From NCBI RefSeq assembly GCF_003945545.1, contig NZ_CP029617.1, forward strand, positions 5,317,001 through 5,381,000: a DNA stretch of 64,000 nucleotides, read 5' to 3'. The notes beneath the pieces are model-generated. The model ran no database searches. It saw only the letters and a list, made by a program, of their open reading frames with translations, and was not told where the DNA came from. A program made the position numbers and the translations under genes. Each line of letters begins with the position of its first letter. Positions within the stretch are counted from its first letter, which is position 1. Shown here one piece after another: positions 17,338-26,589 of the stretch. The DNA comes from Streptomyces sp. WAC 01529. Its GTDB lineage: Bacteria; Actinomycetota; Actinomycetes; Streptomycetales; Streptomycetaceae.

Positions 17338-18385
17338 CGGGGTTAGAGGGGGTGGAGGCCGGGGAAGGTCAGGCCGAGGGTTTCGGGCCATCCCATGCGG
17401 ATGTTGAGGCATTGCAGGGCGTTGCCTGCGCCGCCTTTGACGAGGTTGTCCAGGGCGGCGATCGTGGTCAGGCGGCCGGTGTCCTCATCGAGGGCGTAAC
17501 CGACGTCGCAGTAGTTGGAGCCCAGCAGGATCTTGGGGTCGGGGTAGCGGAAGATGCCGCGCTGGTGGGCCACCACGCGCACGAAGGGCTCCTCGGCGTA
17601 CTGCTCACGAAAAGCCCGCCGCACGGTCTGTTTGTCCACGCCCGGGCGCAGGGTGGCGTGGCAGATGGTCTGTACTCCGCGGACCGCCTCCACGCCGGTG
17701 GCGGTCATCGCCGCGGGCAGGCCCAGGTGGCGGGTGATCTCCGCTTCGTGACGGTGCCCGGTGGGGGCGAACACGCGCATCGCGCCACTGCGTTCGGCAT
17801 GCAGGTTGGCAGGGCCCGCGGTGGCACCCGAGCCGCTGGAGCCGGTACGGGCATCGAACTGCGCCCCCGCCTGAACCTCGATCAGATCCCGGGCGACCAG
17901 CGGATACAGGGCCAGCACACCGGCCGCCGCCATACAGCCGGGCACACTCACCATGTCGGCGCCGCGCAGGGCCTCGCGGTGCAGTTCGGGAAGACCGGGC
18001 ACGAACTCGTCCAGCAGATGCGGCGCCTCGTGCTTCTCCCCGTAATACCGCTCGAACACCTCGGTGTCGTTGAGCCGGAAGTCCCCGGTCAGGTCGATGA
18101 CCAGCTTCGCCCGCTGGCTCCACTCCTCCACCTGCCCCATCGCCACCCGGTGCGGCAACGCCAGGAACACCGCATCACACTCCGCGACCTCCTCCGCCGA
18201 GCAGAACAGCAGATCGGTCGCGGCCCGCAGATTCGGATGCACCCCATCGACCCGCTTACCCGGGAAACGCGAGGAGACCGCCCCCACCACCTCCACCTCG
18301 GGATGCCCGATCAACAACCGCAACAACTCACCGCCGATATAACCCGCCGCACCCACCACCGCAACCCGGATCACCGGCACACCCC
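17338..18385 (-). repeat. 1,048-bp inverted repeat, copy 1
   Basis: Spans the whole lysY gene plus about 11 bp upstream and 5 bp downstream. It is nearly identical to 43293-44340 in opposite orientation, with the same length and only scattered substitutions. Flanks beyond these points are unrelated. The two copies bracket 24.9 kb (18.4-43.3 kb) containing the hydrazine operon and lysW. Confidence 0.92.
17343..18374 (-). CDS. lysY: LysY/ArgC-type AmCP-glutamyl-phosphate reductase, copy 1
   Basis: 343 aa. Rossmann motif AVVGAAGYIGGELLRLL at the N-terminus and the catalytic Cys in VSVPGCMAAAG, both as in ArgC/LysY. It reduces the phosphorylated side-chain carboxylate of AmCP-bound glutamate to the semialdehyde, the transketolase acceptor. 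GTG at 18374 is used; the open frame continues upstream without coding features. The protein differs from copy 2 (43304-44335) at about five positions (for example Thr/Ala in DKQxVRR, Val/Ile in FVRxVA). It is first in a leftward operon with two ATP-grasp genes, driven by the left arm of element E. Confidence 0.9.
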   Translation of the reverse strand: MIRVAVVGAAGYIGGELLRLLIGHPEVEVVGAVSSRFPGKRVDGVHPNLRAATDLLFCSAEEVAECDAVFLALPHRVAMGQVEEWSQRAKLVIDLTGDFRLNDTEVFERYYGEKHEAPHLLDEFVPGLPELHREALRGADMVSVPGCMAAAGVLALYPLVARDLIEVQAGAQFDARTGSSGSGATAGPANLHAERSGAMRVFAPTGHRHEAEITRHLGLPAAMTATGVEAVRGVQTICHATLRPGVDKQTVRRAFREQYAEEPFVRVVAHQRGIFRYPDPKILLGSNYCDVGYALDEDTGRLTTIAALDNLVKGGAGNALQCLNIRMGWPETLGLTFPGLHPL

Positions 18386-18484
18386 GCTCACAGACCCGCT
18401 CAAGCCCACCACCACGACATCCTCCCGACGCTGGAAGTACTCGATCGACCGGACGGCACAACCCAACCGCCGTATCGAAAAAGC

Positions 18485-18587
18485 AACTTACGTAGCGGCC
18501 CGCGCTCGGCGCGTCCGCGAAAGGCGCATCCGCCACGACGCGCCGGACTGACATTGCCGCCGCACGACTACGCGTCCGGATTACTCG
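18485..18587 (+). promoter_or_regulatory. Cluster element copy E: between lysY copy 1 and the second ATP-grasp gene
   Basis: Same 103-bp architecture as copy A. Left arm: CGTCCGCGAAAGG (complement CCTTTCGCGGACG) with -10-like TAAGTT (complement of 18485-18490). Right arm: GGACTGACATTG, then CTACGCGTCCGGATTACTCG ending at 18587. The left TTACG (18488) and right CTACG (18568) are 80 bp apart. It serves the operon lysY-ATP-grasp-ATP-grasp to the left and the 18685-25304 operon to the right. The rest of the 18375-18684 gap shows no other signal I recognise. Confidence 0.72.
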
Positions 18588-18684
18588 GCCGGAACCCGGC
18601 CCATGCCACCCTCGAATCCGGTCGTCGGGTTCCAAGCCGGGCTTTCGGTAGACCTCACAACACCAGACCTCGGGAGGTAGCGGC

Positions 18685-19887
18685 TTGAAATCCGTGCTCA
18701 TCTTCTCCAAGCAACACTTCGGCGGAGTACCCCTTATCGCCGGGCAACTGCGCGCCCGCGGCCTGCGTTCGGTGCTCGTCTCCGAGCTTCCCGACAATCG
18801 GCACCGGGACAAATGCGATGACCATGTAGTGTTCGACTGGTTCGGCGAGGAGCTGCCCGTACTCGCGGCCCGGCTCGAAGAGCGCGGAATCGAACCCGTC
18901 GCCGTCGTCAACCTCCTCGAATCGTTGTCGCACTGGCAGATGGCCGTGGCCGCGCACTACGCCGTCCCGGGTGCCGACGAGAGCCGTCATGTGCTGCTCA
19001 GCAAGGTGCTCGTCCGCGAGCACATGCGGGCGCTCGGCCTTTCCGACCTGCGTTTCTCCGGTGATCCGGCGACAGTGGACTTCTTTCCCGCCATCGTGAA
19101 ACCCGCACGCGATTCCGGGGCCTCCCGGCTGGTCAGCCGCGTCAATGGGCCGGATGAACTCCGCGCCTACCAGGACCGTCTCGCGGAAGCGGGTCTCGCC
19201 GACACCGAGTTGATCGTCGAGGAGTATCTGTCCGGGGTCGAGTTCTCCGTGGACGGCCCTGTCGTCGACGGGAAATTCCATCCGCTCCTGACGGTCGAGA
19301 AGCCCGAGCACGACCAGGTGAAGCACCACGACGCGGGACTCGAATTCCACCCGCCCGAGCAGGAGCACGTGCGTGAGGGGGTGCGCGTCCTCTGCGAGAG
19401 GGTCGACGCGTTCTGCGCCGATCTGCGCCTGGATCAGTTCTGGCTGCACTTCGAGGGCCGCTCCACCGAGGACGGCAGGACGGAACTCATCGAGATCAAT
19501 CCGCGTTTCGGCGGCGGCATGATCCCGGCGGCGGTCCGCGAGGTCAGCGGGATCGACCCGATCGAGGCGGTCGTCTCCATGGCACTCGGCGAATTCAAGC
19601 TCGACGGGCCGATGCCCCTCCGCGAACGGCCGGTCATCGGCTGGATCGACATGGAGGGCGACGAACTCGGCACGGTCGAGGTCAGCACCACAGAAGACGA
19701 CCTGCGTGAACTGCCCGGCATGGTCGGCGCACAGATCACCAATGGATACCGGATCACCGACCTGGAGCAGGAGAACTTCTTCCTCCGCTTCGCGGTCACC
19801 GCCGATTCCGTGAGTCAGTTGCGTGAACGTGTGGAGACCGTCCGGAACAAGATTGATTACCGCATCACAAGCGAGGGGGGCGAGTGA
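18685..19887 (+). CDS. ATP-grasp ligase, paralogue 2
   Basis: 400 aa, same family as the 14820 gene. FFPAIVKPARDSGASRLV, ELIVEEYLSGVEFSVDGPV and the canonical metal site ELIEINPRFGGG are present, so it should be catalytically competent. TTG start with GGGAGGTAG upstream. It is the first gene of a rightward operon with a desaturase-like protein, a PLP enzyme, a C26 amidohydrolase, MetX and a HisC-like protein. It probably joins an amino acid to the growing product, or adds a temporary gamma-glutamyl group that the C26 enzyme later removes (inference). Confidence 0.85.
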   Translation: MKSVLIFSKQHFGGVPLIAGQLRARGLRSVLVSELPDNRHRDKCDDHVVFDWFGEELPVLAARLEERGIEPVAVVNLLESLSHWQMAVAAHYAVPGADESRHVLLSKVLVREHMRALGLSDLRFSGDPATVDFFPAIVKPARDSGASRLVSRVNGPDELRAYQDRLAEAGLADTELIVEEYLSGVEFSVDGPVVDGKFHPLLTVEKPEHDQVKHHDAGLEFHPPEQEHVREGVRVLCERVDAFCADLRLDQFWLHFEGRSTEDGRTELIEINPRFGGGMIPAAVREVSGIDPIEAVVSMALGEFKLDGPMPLRERPVIGWIDMEGDELGTVEVSTTEDDLRELPGMVGAQITNGYRITDLEQENFFLRFAVTADSVSQLRERVETVRNKIDYRITSEGGE

Positions 19888-20951
19888 GTACTGACACAAC
19901 GACCTGGGCGTACACCGGTCGGCGATACACCATGTATCGCTTCCCGACGGATGTGGCGCACGACCTGAAGGCGCTGAACACGCCCGACAATTGGCATGCG
20001 CTGCTCGCGTGGGTCGAGGACCTGGTGTGGATGGCCGGCTGCGTACTGCTGTGCGTCTACGGCTCGTACTGGTTCTATCCCCTGGCGGCACTCGTCATCG
20101 GTGCCAGGCAGCGCGGTCTTTCCACGATTCTGCACGACTGCGCGCACGGGGTGGGGATAAAGAACCGCGCGCTGCAGATGGCCGTCGGTACGGTGCTGAC
20201 CGCATACCCGATCTTCCAGCAGCATTACGCGTACAAGGTGTCGCACGTCTATACCCACCACCCGCGTCTCGGCAGCCCTGACCTCGATCCGGATCTGCGG
20301 TTCTTCATCGAGCAGGGGGCCTACAAGAAGGCCACGGCACCGACGTACATCCGACGGGTCGTCCTCATGCCGATTTTCGGCTCGCAGACCTGGGCCTACA
20401 TCCGCTACCTCATCCGCAACCGCTACCGGGTGCTCACCGGGGCGGAGAAGACGGCCGCCCCCACCAATCCCGTGCAGCGGCGCAAGCGGATACTCGACGG
20501 GCTCGGCTTCTGGGTGTTCTGGGTGACCGTCTCCGGCGCGGCCTGGTACGGGGACTGGGTCTTCGAGCTGCTGCTTTTCTGGGTCATTCCCTATCTGACG
20601 AGTTTCCAGATCCTGGGCTGGTACATCGAGTTGTCGGAGCACACGCCCCTGGTGCGGGACTCCTCCGTGGATCTCTACATGACGCGCAACCGCAAGAGCC
20701 GCCTCTGGGAGCGGCTGCTCACCGGGATCCACAACGACCACTTCCACCTGGAGCACCACCTCGACCCGCGCACGCCCTTCTACAAACTGCCCGAGGCGCG
20801 CGAGATACGGATGAGAGACCCGAAGTACGTAGAGGTGGACGCCCAGTTCGGCGGCCTGTGGCACCGCGGTCCACAGGGGCAGCCCAGTGCGATCACCGCG
20901 ATAGTCCGCTCCATGGTCCGAGAAGAGGAGGACAACGGTGTCCCGGCCTGA
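19884..20951 (+). CDS. Membrane fatty-acid-desaturase-family oxygenase
   Basis: 355 aa, predicted integral membrane diiron enzyme. Histidine boxes: HDCAH (about residue 90), HVYTHH and HFHLEHH near the C-terminus; hydrophobic segments around residues 45-75, 115-135 and 205-245. GTG start overlaps the previous stop (GTGA). Most relatives desaturate or hydroxylate acyl chains, but the operon otherwise handles amino acids, so hydroxylation or desaturation of an amino-acid-derived substrate is possible. It is distinct from the 54604 desaturase. Confidence 0.8.
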   Translation: MSTDTTTWAYTGRRYTMYRFPTDVAHDLKALNTPDNWHALLAWVEDLVWMAGCVLLCVYGSYWFYPLAALVIGARQRGLSTILHDCAHGVGIKNRALQMAVGTVLTAYPIFQQHYAYKVSHVYTHHPRLGSPDLDPDLRFFIEQGAYKKATAPTYIRRVVLMPIFGSQTWAYIRYLIRNRYRVLTGAEKTAAPTNPVQRRKRILDGLGFWVFWVTVSGAAWYGDWVFELLLFWVIPYLTSFQILGWYIELSEHTPLVRDSSVDLYMTRNRKSRLWERLLTGIHNDHFHLEHHLDPRTPFYKLPEAREIRMRDPKYVEVDAQFGGLWHRGPQGQPSAITAIVRSMVREEEDNGVPA

Positions 20952-22269
20952 GGTACCCGCACGAGGCAAGACATTCCGCGCCGCGGAGACGGCGGCCATC
21001 CACGGCGGATACGAGTGGCGGCTCGGCATCACCCCGCCGGTCGTCACGCCGATCTACCAGACCTCCGCCTACGAACTGCCCAGCACGGCGGACGCGGCCG
21101 GGATCTTCGACCTGCAGCAGGACGGGCACGCCTACACGCGGCTGAACAACCCCACCTGCGATGTGCTCGAAGAGCGCATGGCCGCCGTCGACGGGGCCGC
21201 GGCCGGACTCGCCGTCGCCTCCGGGCAGGCGGCGATCTCCCTCGCCCTGCTCAACCTCTGCCAGGCCGGCGACAACATCGTCAGCTCCAACGAGCTGTAC
21301 GGCGGCACGTGGAACCTGCTCGCCAACACCTTCAAGCGGTTCGGCATCGAGACCCGCTTCGTCAGCCCCTCGGACCCGAAGAACTTCGCCGCCGCCACGG
21401 ACGAGCGCACCCGCTGCTACTTCGGCGAGACCCTGCCCAACCCGCGGCTGAGCGTCTTCCCCATCGAGGCCGTCGCCGAGCTGGGCGAGCAGGCGGGCGT
21501 ACCGCTGATCCTCGACAACACGATGGTCCCGTACGTCTGCCGGCCCATCGAGCACGGCGCCCACATCCTGGTCTACTCCGCCACCAAGTACATCGGCGGC
21601 CACGGATCGACCCTCGGCGGGCTCATCCTCGACTCCGGGCTCTTCGACTGGGAGGCCCACGCGGACAGGCACCCGCTGCTCACGCAGCCGGACGCGGCAC
21701 ACGGCGGTGCGGTGTGGACGCGTACCGGCAAGGACCTGGACAGTCCGCTCGGCCGCAGCAGCTATCTGCTCAAGGCCCGCGAGACGCTCCTGCGTGACCT
21801 CGGCCCCTGTCTCAGCCCCTTCAACGCCTGGCTGCTGCTCCAGGGCCTGGAGACCCTCCACCTGCGGATGCGCGCCCACGGCGAGAACGCGACCGCGGTG
21901 GCCGGCTTCCTCGCCTCCCACCCCAAGGTCGGCGCGGTCCGCCACCCCAGCCTCGCCAGCGGCGAGGAGGCCCGGCTCGCCGCACGCTACTTCGGCGGCA
22001 ACGGCGGCCCGCTCGTCCAGTTCGAGCTGACCGGCGGACGCGAGGCAGGCTGCCGGTTCATCGAGTCCCTCCAGCTGATCTCCCACGTGACCAACGTCGG
22101 CGACGTGCGCTCGCTCGCCACCCACCCGGCCTCCACCACGCACGCCCAGCTGCCCGAGCAGGAGCAGCTCGCCGCGGGGGTCACCCAGGGATCCATCCGG
22201 CTGGCCGTCGGCGTCGAGCACATCGACGATCTGCTGGCCGACCTCGGTCAGGCGCTGGACGGCTCATGA
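20938..22269 (+). CDS. Cys/Met-metabolism PLP enzyme, O-acetylhomoserine sulfhydrylase-like
   Basis: 443 aa, gamma-family PLP enzyme (MetY/MetB type). Tyr in YTRLNNPT, phosphate-binding SGQAA, and Schiff-base Lys in VYSATKYIGGHGS. GTG start overlaps the desaturase end by 14 bp. MetY-type enzymes replace the acetoxy group of O-acetylhomoserine with a nucleophile. With metX two genes downstream, the cluster can make O-acetylhomoserine and put a nucleophile (sulfide, amine, hydrazine or carbanion) on its gamma carbon. Which nucleophile is used cannot be read from sequence. Confidence 0.85.
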   Translation: MSRPEVPARGKTFRAAETAAIHGGYEWRLGITPPVVTPIYQTSAYELPSTADAAGIFDLQQDGHAYTRLNNPTCDVLEERMAAVDGAAAGLAVASGQAAISLALLNLCQAGDNIVSSNELYGGTWNLLANTFKRFGIETRFVSPSDPKNFAAATDERTRCYFGETLPNPRLSVFPIEAVAELGEQAGVPLILDNTMVPYVCRPIEHGAHILVYSATKYIGGHGSTLGGLILDSGLFDWEAHADRHPLLTQPDAAHGGAVWTRTGKDLDSPLGRSSYLLKARETLLRDLGPCLSPFNAWLLLQGLETLHLRMRAHGENATAVAGFLASHPKVGAVRHPSLASGEEARLAARYFGGNGGPLVQFELTGGREAGCRFIESLQLISHVTNVGDVRSLATHPASTTHAQLPEQEQLAAGVTQGSIRLAVGVEHIDDLLADLGQALDGS

Positions 22270-22985
22270 CCCGCCCGCTCGTCGCCCTCGCGTGCTCGGC
22301 CGAGACCTGGGACGAGGTGCCCCACGACGCCGTACGCCACGCCTACGTCGCCGCGCTGGAGGAGGCGGCCGAGTGCACCGTCGCCCTCATCCCGGGGCCC
22401 GGCCACACCTTCGTCGACCAGCTGGACCGGTTCGACGCGGTGGTGCTCGGCGGCCACGAGACGAACGTGGCCCCGGAACGGTACGCGGCGACGGACGGGC
22501 CGGGCCCGTTCGACACCGACCGCGACACGCTGGCGCTCGCGGTGATCCCGGCGGCCGTCGAGGCGGGCCTGCCGCTCCTCGGCATCTGCCGGGGGCTGCA
22601 GGAGCTGAACGTCGCCCACGGCGGCACCCTCCGCGCCGTCGAAGGTCATCGCGAGGACCTCTCACTCCCGCGGGACGAGCAGTACCTGCCCGCACACGCA
22701 ATACGGATCCACGCGGACGGAACGCTGTACGAGCTGACCGGCCGCACCGCCTCGGCACGGGTGAACTCTCTCCACGGCCAGGCCATCGACCGTCTGGGGC
22801 CGGGGCTTCGGATCGAGGCACAAGCCCCCGACGGTGTCATCGAAGCGGTATCCGTCGCCGACAGCCGTGCCTTCGGGCTCGCCGTGCAGTGGCACCCCGA
22901 GTGGTATGCCACCACGGACCGGCTCTCCAGGAAGATCTTCCGAGCTTTCGGTGACGCTGCCCGGAAACACGCGGCGGGCCGCTGA
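22266..22985 (+). CDS. Class I glutamine-amidotransferase-like C26 hydrolase (gamma-glutamyl hydrolase type)
   Basis: 239 aa, PuuD-like. Nucleophile Cys in LLGICRGLQELN (about residue 102) and the His-Glu dyad in VQWHPEWY. Family members cleave gamma-glutamyl amides. Its 4-bp overlap with the PLP enzyme indicates coupling. In a pathway rich in ATP-grasp ligases it may remove a gamma-glutamyl protecting group from an intermediate or the finished compound. Self-protection is one possible reason, but this is inference. Confidence 0.82.
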   Translation: MTRPLVALACSAETWDEVPHDAVRHAYVAALEEAAECTVALIPGPGHTFVDQLDRFDAVVLGGHETNVAPERYAATDGPGPFDTDRDTLALAVIPAAVEAGLPLLGICRGLQELNVAHGGTLRAVEGHREDLSLPRDEQYLPAHAIRIHADGTLYELTGRTASARVNSLHGQAIDRLGPGLRIEAQAPDGVIEAVSVADSRAFGLAVQWHPEWYATTDRLSRKIFRAFGDAARKHAAGR

Positions 22986-23003
22986 CTTCTGGAGGACAAG
23001 ACC

Positions 23004-24176
23004 TTGAACGCGTTTCCCGTCACCGAGGACCACAGGACCGCCACCTACGGCGTTCCCGCGCAGCTCAGCCGCCATCTGAAGATCGCCACTCTCTTCACTC
23101 CGGAGTATCCGCTCGTTCTGGAGTCGGGCCGCTCGCTCTCCCATGTGCAGGTCGCCTACGAGGAGTACGGAACCCCCTCACGCCACCGCGACAACACGGT
23201 GTTCGTCTGCCACGCCCTGACCGGGGACTCACACCCGGCACGGCACGACCCGGACGACATCCCCGGCTGGTGGGACGTGATGGTCGGGCCGGGCCGCCCG
23301 ATCGACACCGACACCTTCCACGTCGTGAGCGCCAACGTCCTCGGCGGCTGCGCGGGCACCACGGGCCCCCTCTCGCCGGGGGAGACGGGCCGCCCGCTGG
23401 GCCCCGACTTCCCCGAGGTCACGGTCGCGGACATGGTCACCGTGCACCGGGCGCTCCTCGCCCACCTCGGCGTCGACCGCCTGCACTCGGTGGTCGGCGG
23501 CTCGCTGGGCGGCATGCAGGCGCTGGAGTGGCTGCTGCGCCACCCCGGCGACGCGCGGCGTTTCGTGCTCATCGGCACGGCGGCCGGCCTCACCACCGAC
23601 GGCCTCGCGGCCCACGCGGTCAGCCGGGCGGCGATCCGCTCCGATCCGTGTTTCGACGGCGGGCGTTACGTGGACGACCTCATCGGGCCGGGGCCGCGGG
23701 ACGGCCTCGGCATCGCGCGGATGGTCGCCCACCTCACCTACATGTCGCCCGAATCGCTGGAGAGCAAGTTCGGGCGGGCCGTCCAGCCGGGCCGTGAACC
23801 CACCGGCCCGGCCCACGGCCGGTACGCCATCGAGCGCTATCTCGAACACCAGGCCCGCAAGTTCGTGGACCGCTTCGATGCCAACAGCTATCTCCATCTG
23901 ACGACCGCGATGGACCGGTTCACCGCCTTCGAGCGCCCGCACGCCATCGCAGCGGAGAACGATCCGGCGGTCCACGTCTTCAGCTTCGCCTCGGACCGGC
24001 TTTTCGGCCAGGAGGTCACCAACGCGCTCCTGGCGCAGTTGACGGCCACCGGTCTGACGACTGTCACCCACCACCGGGACAGCACCTCGCCCGCCGGCCA
24101 CGACGCCTTCCTGCTCAACGTCCCCGGATATCTGCGGGAGATGCGAGCCGTGCTCGCCGCGCCGTCGGCCGCCTGA
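23004..24176 (+). CDS. metX: Homoserine O-acetyltransferase family (MetX)
   Basis: 390 aa, alpha/beta-hydrolase fold. Nucleophile Ser in VVGGSLGGMQALEW and catalytic His in SPAGHDAFLL, with the MetX-typical ALTGDSHPA start region. TTG start with GGAGG 8-12 bp upstream. It acetylates (or succinylates) the hydroxyl of homoserine. The adjacent MetY-like enzyme would consume the product, so the pair probably serves the pathway rather than methionine supply. Confidence 0.85.
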   Translation: MNAFPVTEDHRTATYGVPAQLSRHLKIATLFTPEYPLVLESGRSLSHVQVAYEEYGTPSRHRDNTVFVCHALTGDSHPARHDPDDIPGWWDVMVGPGRPIDTDTFHVVSANVLGGCAGTTGPLSPGETGRPLGPDFPEVTVADMVTVHRALLAHLGVDRLHSVVGGSLGGMQALEWLLRHPGDARRFVLIGTAAGLTTDGLAAHAVSRAAIRSDPCFDGGRYVDDLIGPGPRDGLGIARMVAHLTYMSPESLESKFGRAVQPGREPTGPAHGRYAIERYLEHQARKFVDRFDANSYLHLTTAMDRFTAFERPHAIAAENDPAVHVFSFASDRLFGQEVTNALLAQLTATGLTTVTHHRDSTSPAGHDAFLLNVPGYLREMRAVLAAPSAA

Positions 24177-24260
24177 CGCCGACCGTTTCACGCCGACCGT
24201 GCCACACCGATCGTTCCACGCCATTCGATCCATCATCCGCGACGCCTGTAGGGACATGCC

Positions 24261-25304
24261 GTGATTGACAACGCGCCGACAGTATTGGACGCACAGGGCG
24301 GGGACCTGAGAAGTCTCCCCGACCGGGAATTCCTGGACCTGGGCACCTGCGTGAACCGCTACGGCCCGCCGCCCGCGGTGGAAACCGCCTTGCGCTGCAT
24401 CAAGCCGGAGCACCTTCTCGCACATCCCTACGGGGACGAGGAGCGGTTCATCGAGGCCTATGCGGAGTTCATGGGGGCGGCCCCGGACCGGCTGATACCC
24501 GGACGGGGCATCACCGAATTCATCCGCGTCCTCGCCCAGCTGCTCCCCACCGATCAGGTCGCCGTCGTCACGCCCGACTACACCGACACCATCCGGCGGT
24601 TCCCCACGCATCTCGACCCGCCCTCGGGAACCGCGGAGACGGCACAATCGCGCCTTGACCGGGTCGAGTTGGGGATGCGTACCCACCCGTACGTATTCCT
24701 GTCCAACCCGAACAATCCGCTGGGCTTCTATCTGCACCGCGACGACCTGATGGAAATCTGCCGGGCCAACCCGGATTCGGTGCTCATCGTCGACGAGGCG
24801 TACATCGAGTTCCTGCCCGATCACGCCGAACTCTCGATGACGCAGAGCGGCCTGTCCAATGTCGTGGTGCTGCGCTCCCCGAACAAGTTCTTCGGCATCG
24901 CCGGCACGCGCACCGGGGCGCTGTGGACGCTGAACCCCGAGATCTTCCACAAGGTGGCCGAGCGCAAGCTCAACTGGACGCTCTCCCATGTCGACGCCGT
25001 CCTTGCGATCGCCGCCCTGGGCGAGACCGAGTGGGCCGAGCACACCCGGTCCGCCCTGCTGGCCAACGCCACCGGCCTGGAGGAGATCCTCGGCGACCGC
25101 TTCCCCGGCCTGGTGCGCGGCGTCCCCGTCCACTACCGCTTCATCGCCACCGACGACCCCGTCGCGGACCACCGCTTCTTCCTCGACCACGGGGTGGCCG
25201 TGCGGGCCCTCGACGGCAGGCAGCCGGGGCGGGTCTCCGGCCTGCGCATCACGGCGCCCACCGCCGCGGAGCTGGCGAACCTCAAGGACTCCCTGGCCCG
25301 GTGA
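24261..25304 (+). CDS. HisC/CobD-like class I/II PLP aminotransferase or decarboxylase
   Basis: 347 aa, fold-type I. PNNPLGFYL, VDEAYIEFLPD and Lys in RSPNKFFGIAGTRTG. Related to histidinol-phosphate aminotransferase and to the CobD decarboxylase branch; sequence alone does not separate them. GTG start at 24261, 84 bp after metX. Last gene of the rightward operon, followed by a strong terminator. It may transaminate an intermediate made by the MetX/MetY pair. Confidence 0.78.
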   Translation: MIDNAPTVLDAQGGDLRSLPDREFLDLGTCVNRYGPPPAVETALRCIKPEHLLAHPYGDEERFIEAYAEFMGAAPDRLIPGRGITEFIRVLAQLLPTDQVAVVTPDYTDTIRRFPTHLDPPSGTAETAQSRLDRVELGMRTHPYVFLSNPNNPLGFYLHRDDLMEICRANPDSVLIVDEAYIEFLPDHAELSMTQSGLSNVVVLRSPNKFFGIAGTRTGALWTLNPEIFHKVAERKLNWTLSHVDAVLAIAALGETEWAEHTRSALLANATGLEEILGDRFPGLVRGVPVHYRFIATDDPVADHRFFLDHGVAVRALDGRQPGRVSGLRITAPTAAELANLKDSLAR

Positions 25305-25325
25305 CGGTCGAGTCGACGGAAAACA

Positions 25326-25361
25326 CGAAGAGCCGGGGGCGGAAACGCCCCCGGCTCTTCG
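25326..25361. terminator. 16-bp stem with GAAA tetraloop
   Basis: Perfect stem CGAAGAGCCGGGGGCG with its complement around a GAAA loop. It lies between the convergent HisC-like gene (stop 25304) and the ketosynthase/carrier gene (stop 25375), so it can terminate both. Confidence 0.88.
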
Positions 25362-25374
25362 CTTGCCCCCGACC

Positions 25375-26589
25375 TCACGTCGTGGTCGGCCTGCGCTCGT
25401 CGATCAGCGCGGCGATGTCCGCGATGCTCAGGTCGCCGACGAGTTCGCTCATCTCCACGTTGACCGAGGTCTCCTGGAGGATGCGGAACTGCAGGGCGAC
25501 CGTCTGCAGCGAGCCCGCGCCGAGCTGGCGCGGGGTCCGCGTGTCGACCTCCTCGGACTCGGGCAGCTGCATGACCTTGCGGACCGTGGTCCGCAGGTTC
25601 TCCAGCGTGGCGGGGGAGGCTTCGACGCTCTTCTGCACTTCGGTGACTCCTTCATGGATGTGGGCTCGCAGCAGGACGCACATCCGCAGCCCGGACACGC
25701 TCGACGCCAGCAGATAGAGCCCGCCGTCCCGGAGGGTGCCGGCGGAGCGCTGGTCGGCGAGGTTGATCAGCGGGTCCGCGGCGAAGCAGTGCCCGACCCT
25801 GGCGATGTTCGAGGTGTCCAACTGGGACTGGGCGAACCCGGCCTGCACCTCCTTCATCGTCACGACGGGGAGGAAGATGTTGTTGTGCAGCAGGCCGTCG
25901 ATCGCCTCGATGCCGATACCGGCCTCGGCGAAGATCAGTTCGTTGGCGGCTCTGGCCAGATCGGCGCTGATCTCGTTGCCCCGGCCCAGCGCGGCCGGGT
26001 CCTGGGCGGACGCGTCGGCGACCCACTCGTAGGACTCAGGGGCACCGGCCACCCGCCGCGAGACCAGGCAGCTCGCCGCCCCGTCGCTGAAGAGCGCGAA
26101 GTCGGTGAGCCGCTCGGATTCCGCGGCCACCCGGTCCGCCGTGATGACCAGTACGGTCCGGTGGCGGCCCGAGGCGACCATCCCGGCGGCCACGCGCAGC
26201 CCGGAGAGCATGTTCGCGCAGCGGTTCAGCGTGATGCCGGTGACCGGCACGGAGCCGAGCTCAAGACCGCCGAGCACCGACGCGATCAGCTCGCCGTGCG
26301 CCTCGACCTCGGCGGGGAACGTGGTGGAGCACAGCACGAGCGCGTCGACCTCGGACGGCTCGACGGCCGCCGCGCGCAGGGTCCGGCGGCCCGCTCGCAC
26401 CGCGAGGGCGGCCGTGTCGAGCGCCGTGGTGTGCACCGCGCCCCAGCCCCACATGTCGGCGTCGGGCATCATCTGCCGCTGGTCGATGAAATCGGCGAAA
26501 CCCTTGATGTCGGTGTGGTCTATCGCGGTCTCGCCGAGCACGTACCTGGGCGCGCGCAGAACCACACCGGTGGTGTCATCCAATGTCAA
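25375..26589 (-). CDS. Ketosynthase-III-like protein fused to a C-terminal carrier domain
   Basis: 404 aa. Residues 1-310 are a FabH/thiolase-fold domain; the nucleophile is Cys124 (LNRCANMLSG). The residues aligned with the FabH His and Asn appear to be His235 (GLLHNNIF) and His267 (GHCFAAD), giving Cys-His-His instead of Cys-His-Asn. Residues about 325-400 form a carrier domain with Ser360 in LGAGSLQTVAL. A TTG start at 26589 overlaps the upstream stop. KAS III relatives lacking the Asn often act as acyltransferases (CerJ type), so this protein may transfer an acyl group from its own carrier to an amine or alcohol rather than condense with malonyl-ACP. Confidence 0.82.
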   Translation of the reverse strand: MTLDDTTGVVLRAPRYVLGETAIDHTDIKGFADFIDQRQMMPDADMWGWGAVHTTALDTAALAVRAGRRTLRAAAVEPSEVDALVLCSTTFPAEVEAHGELIASVLGGLELGSVPVTGITLNRCANMLSGLRVAAGMVASGRHRTVLVITADRVAAESERLTDFALFSDGAASCLVSRRVAGAPESYEWVADASAQDPAALGRGNEISADLARAANELIFAEAGIGIEAIDGLLHNNIFLPVVTMKEVQAGFAQSQLDTSNIARVGHCFAADPLINLADQRSAGTLRDGGLYLLASSVSGLRMCVLLRAHIHEGVTEVQKSVEASPATLENLRTTVRKVMQLPESEEVDTRTPRQLGAGSLQTVALQFRILQETSVNVEMSELVGDLSIADIAALIDERRPTTT

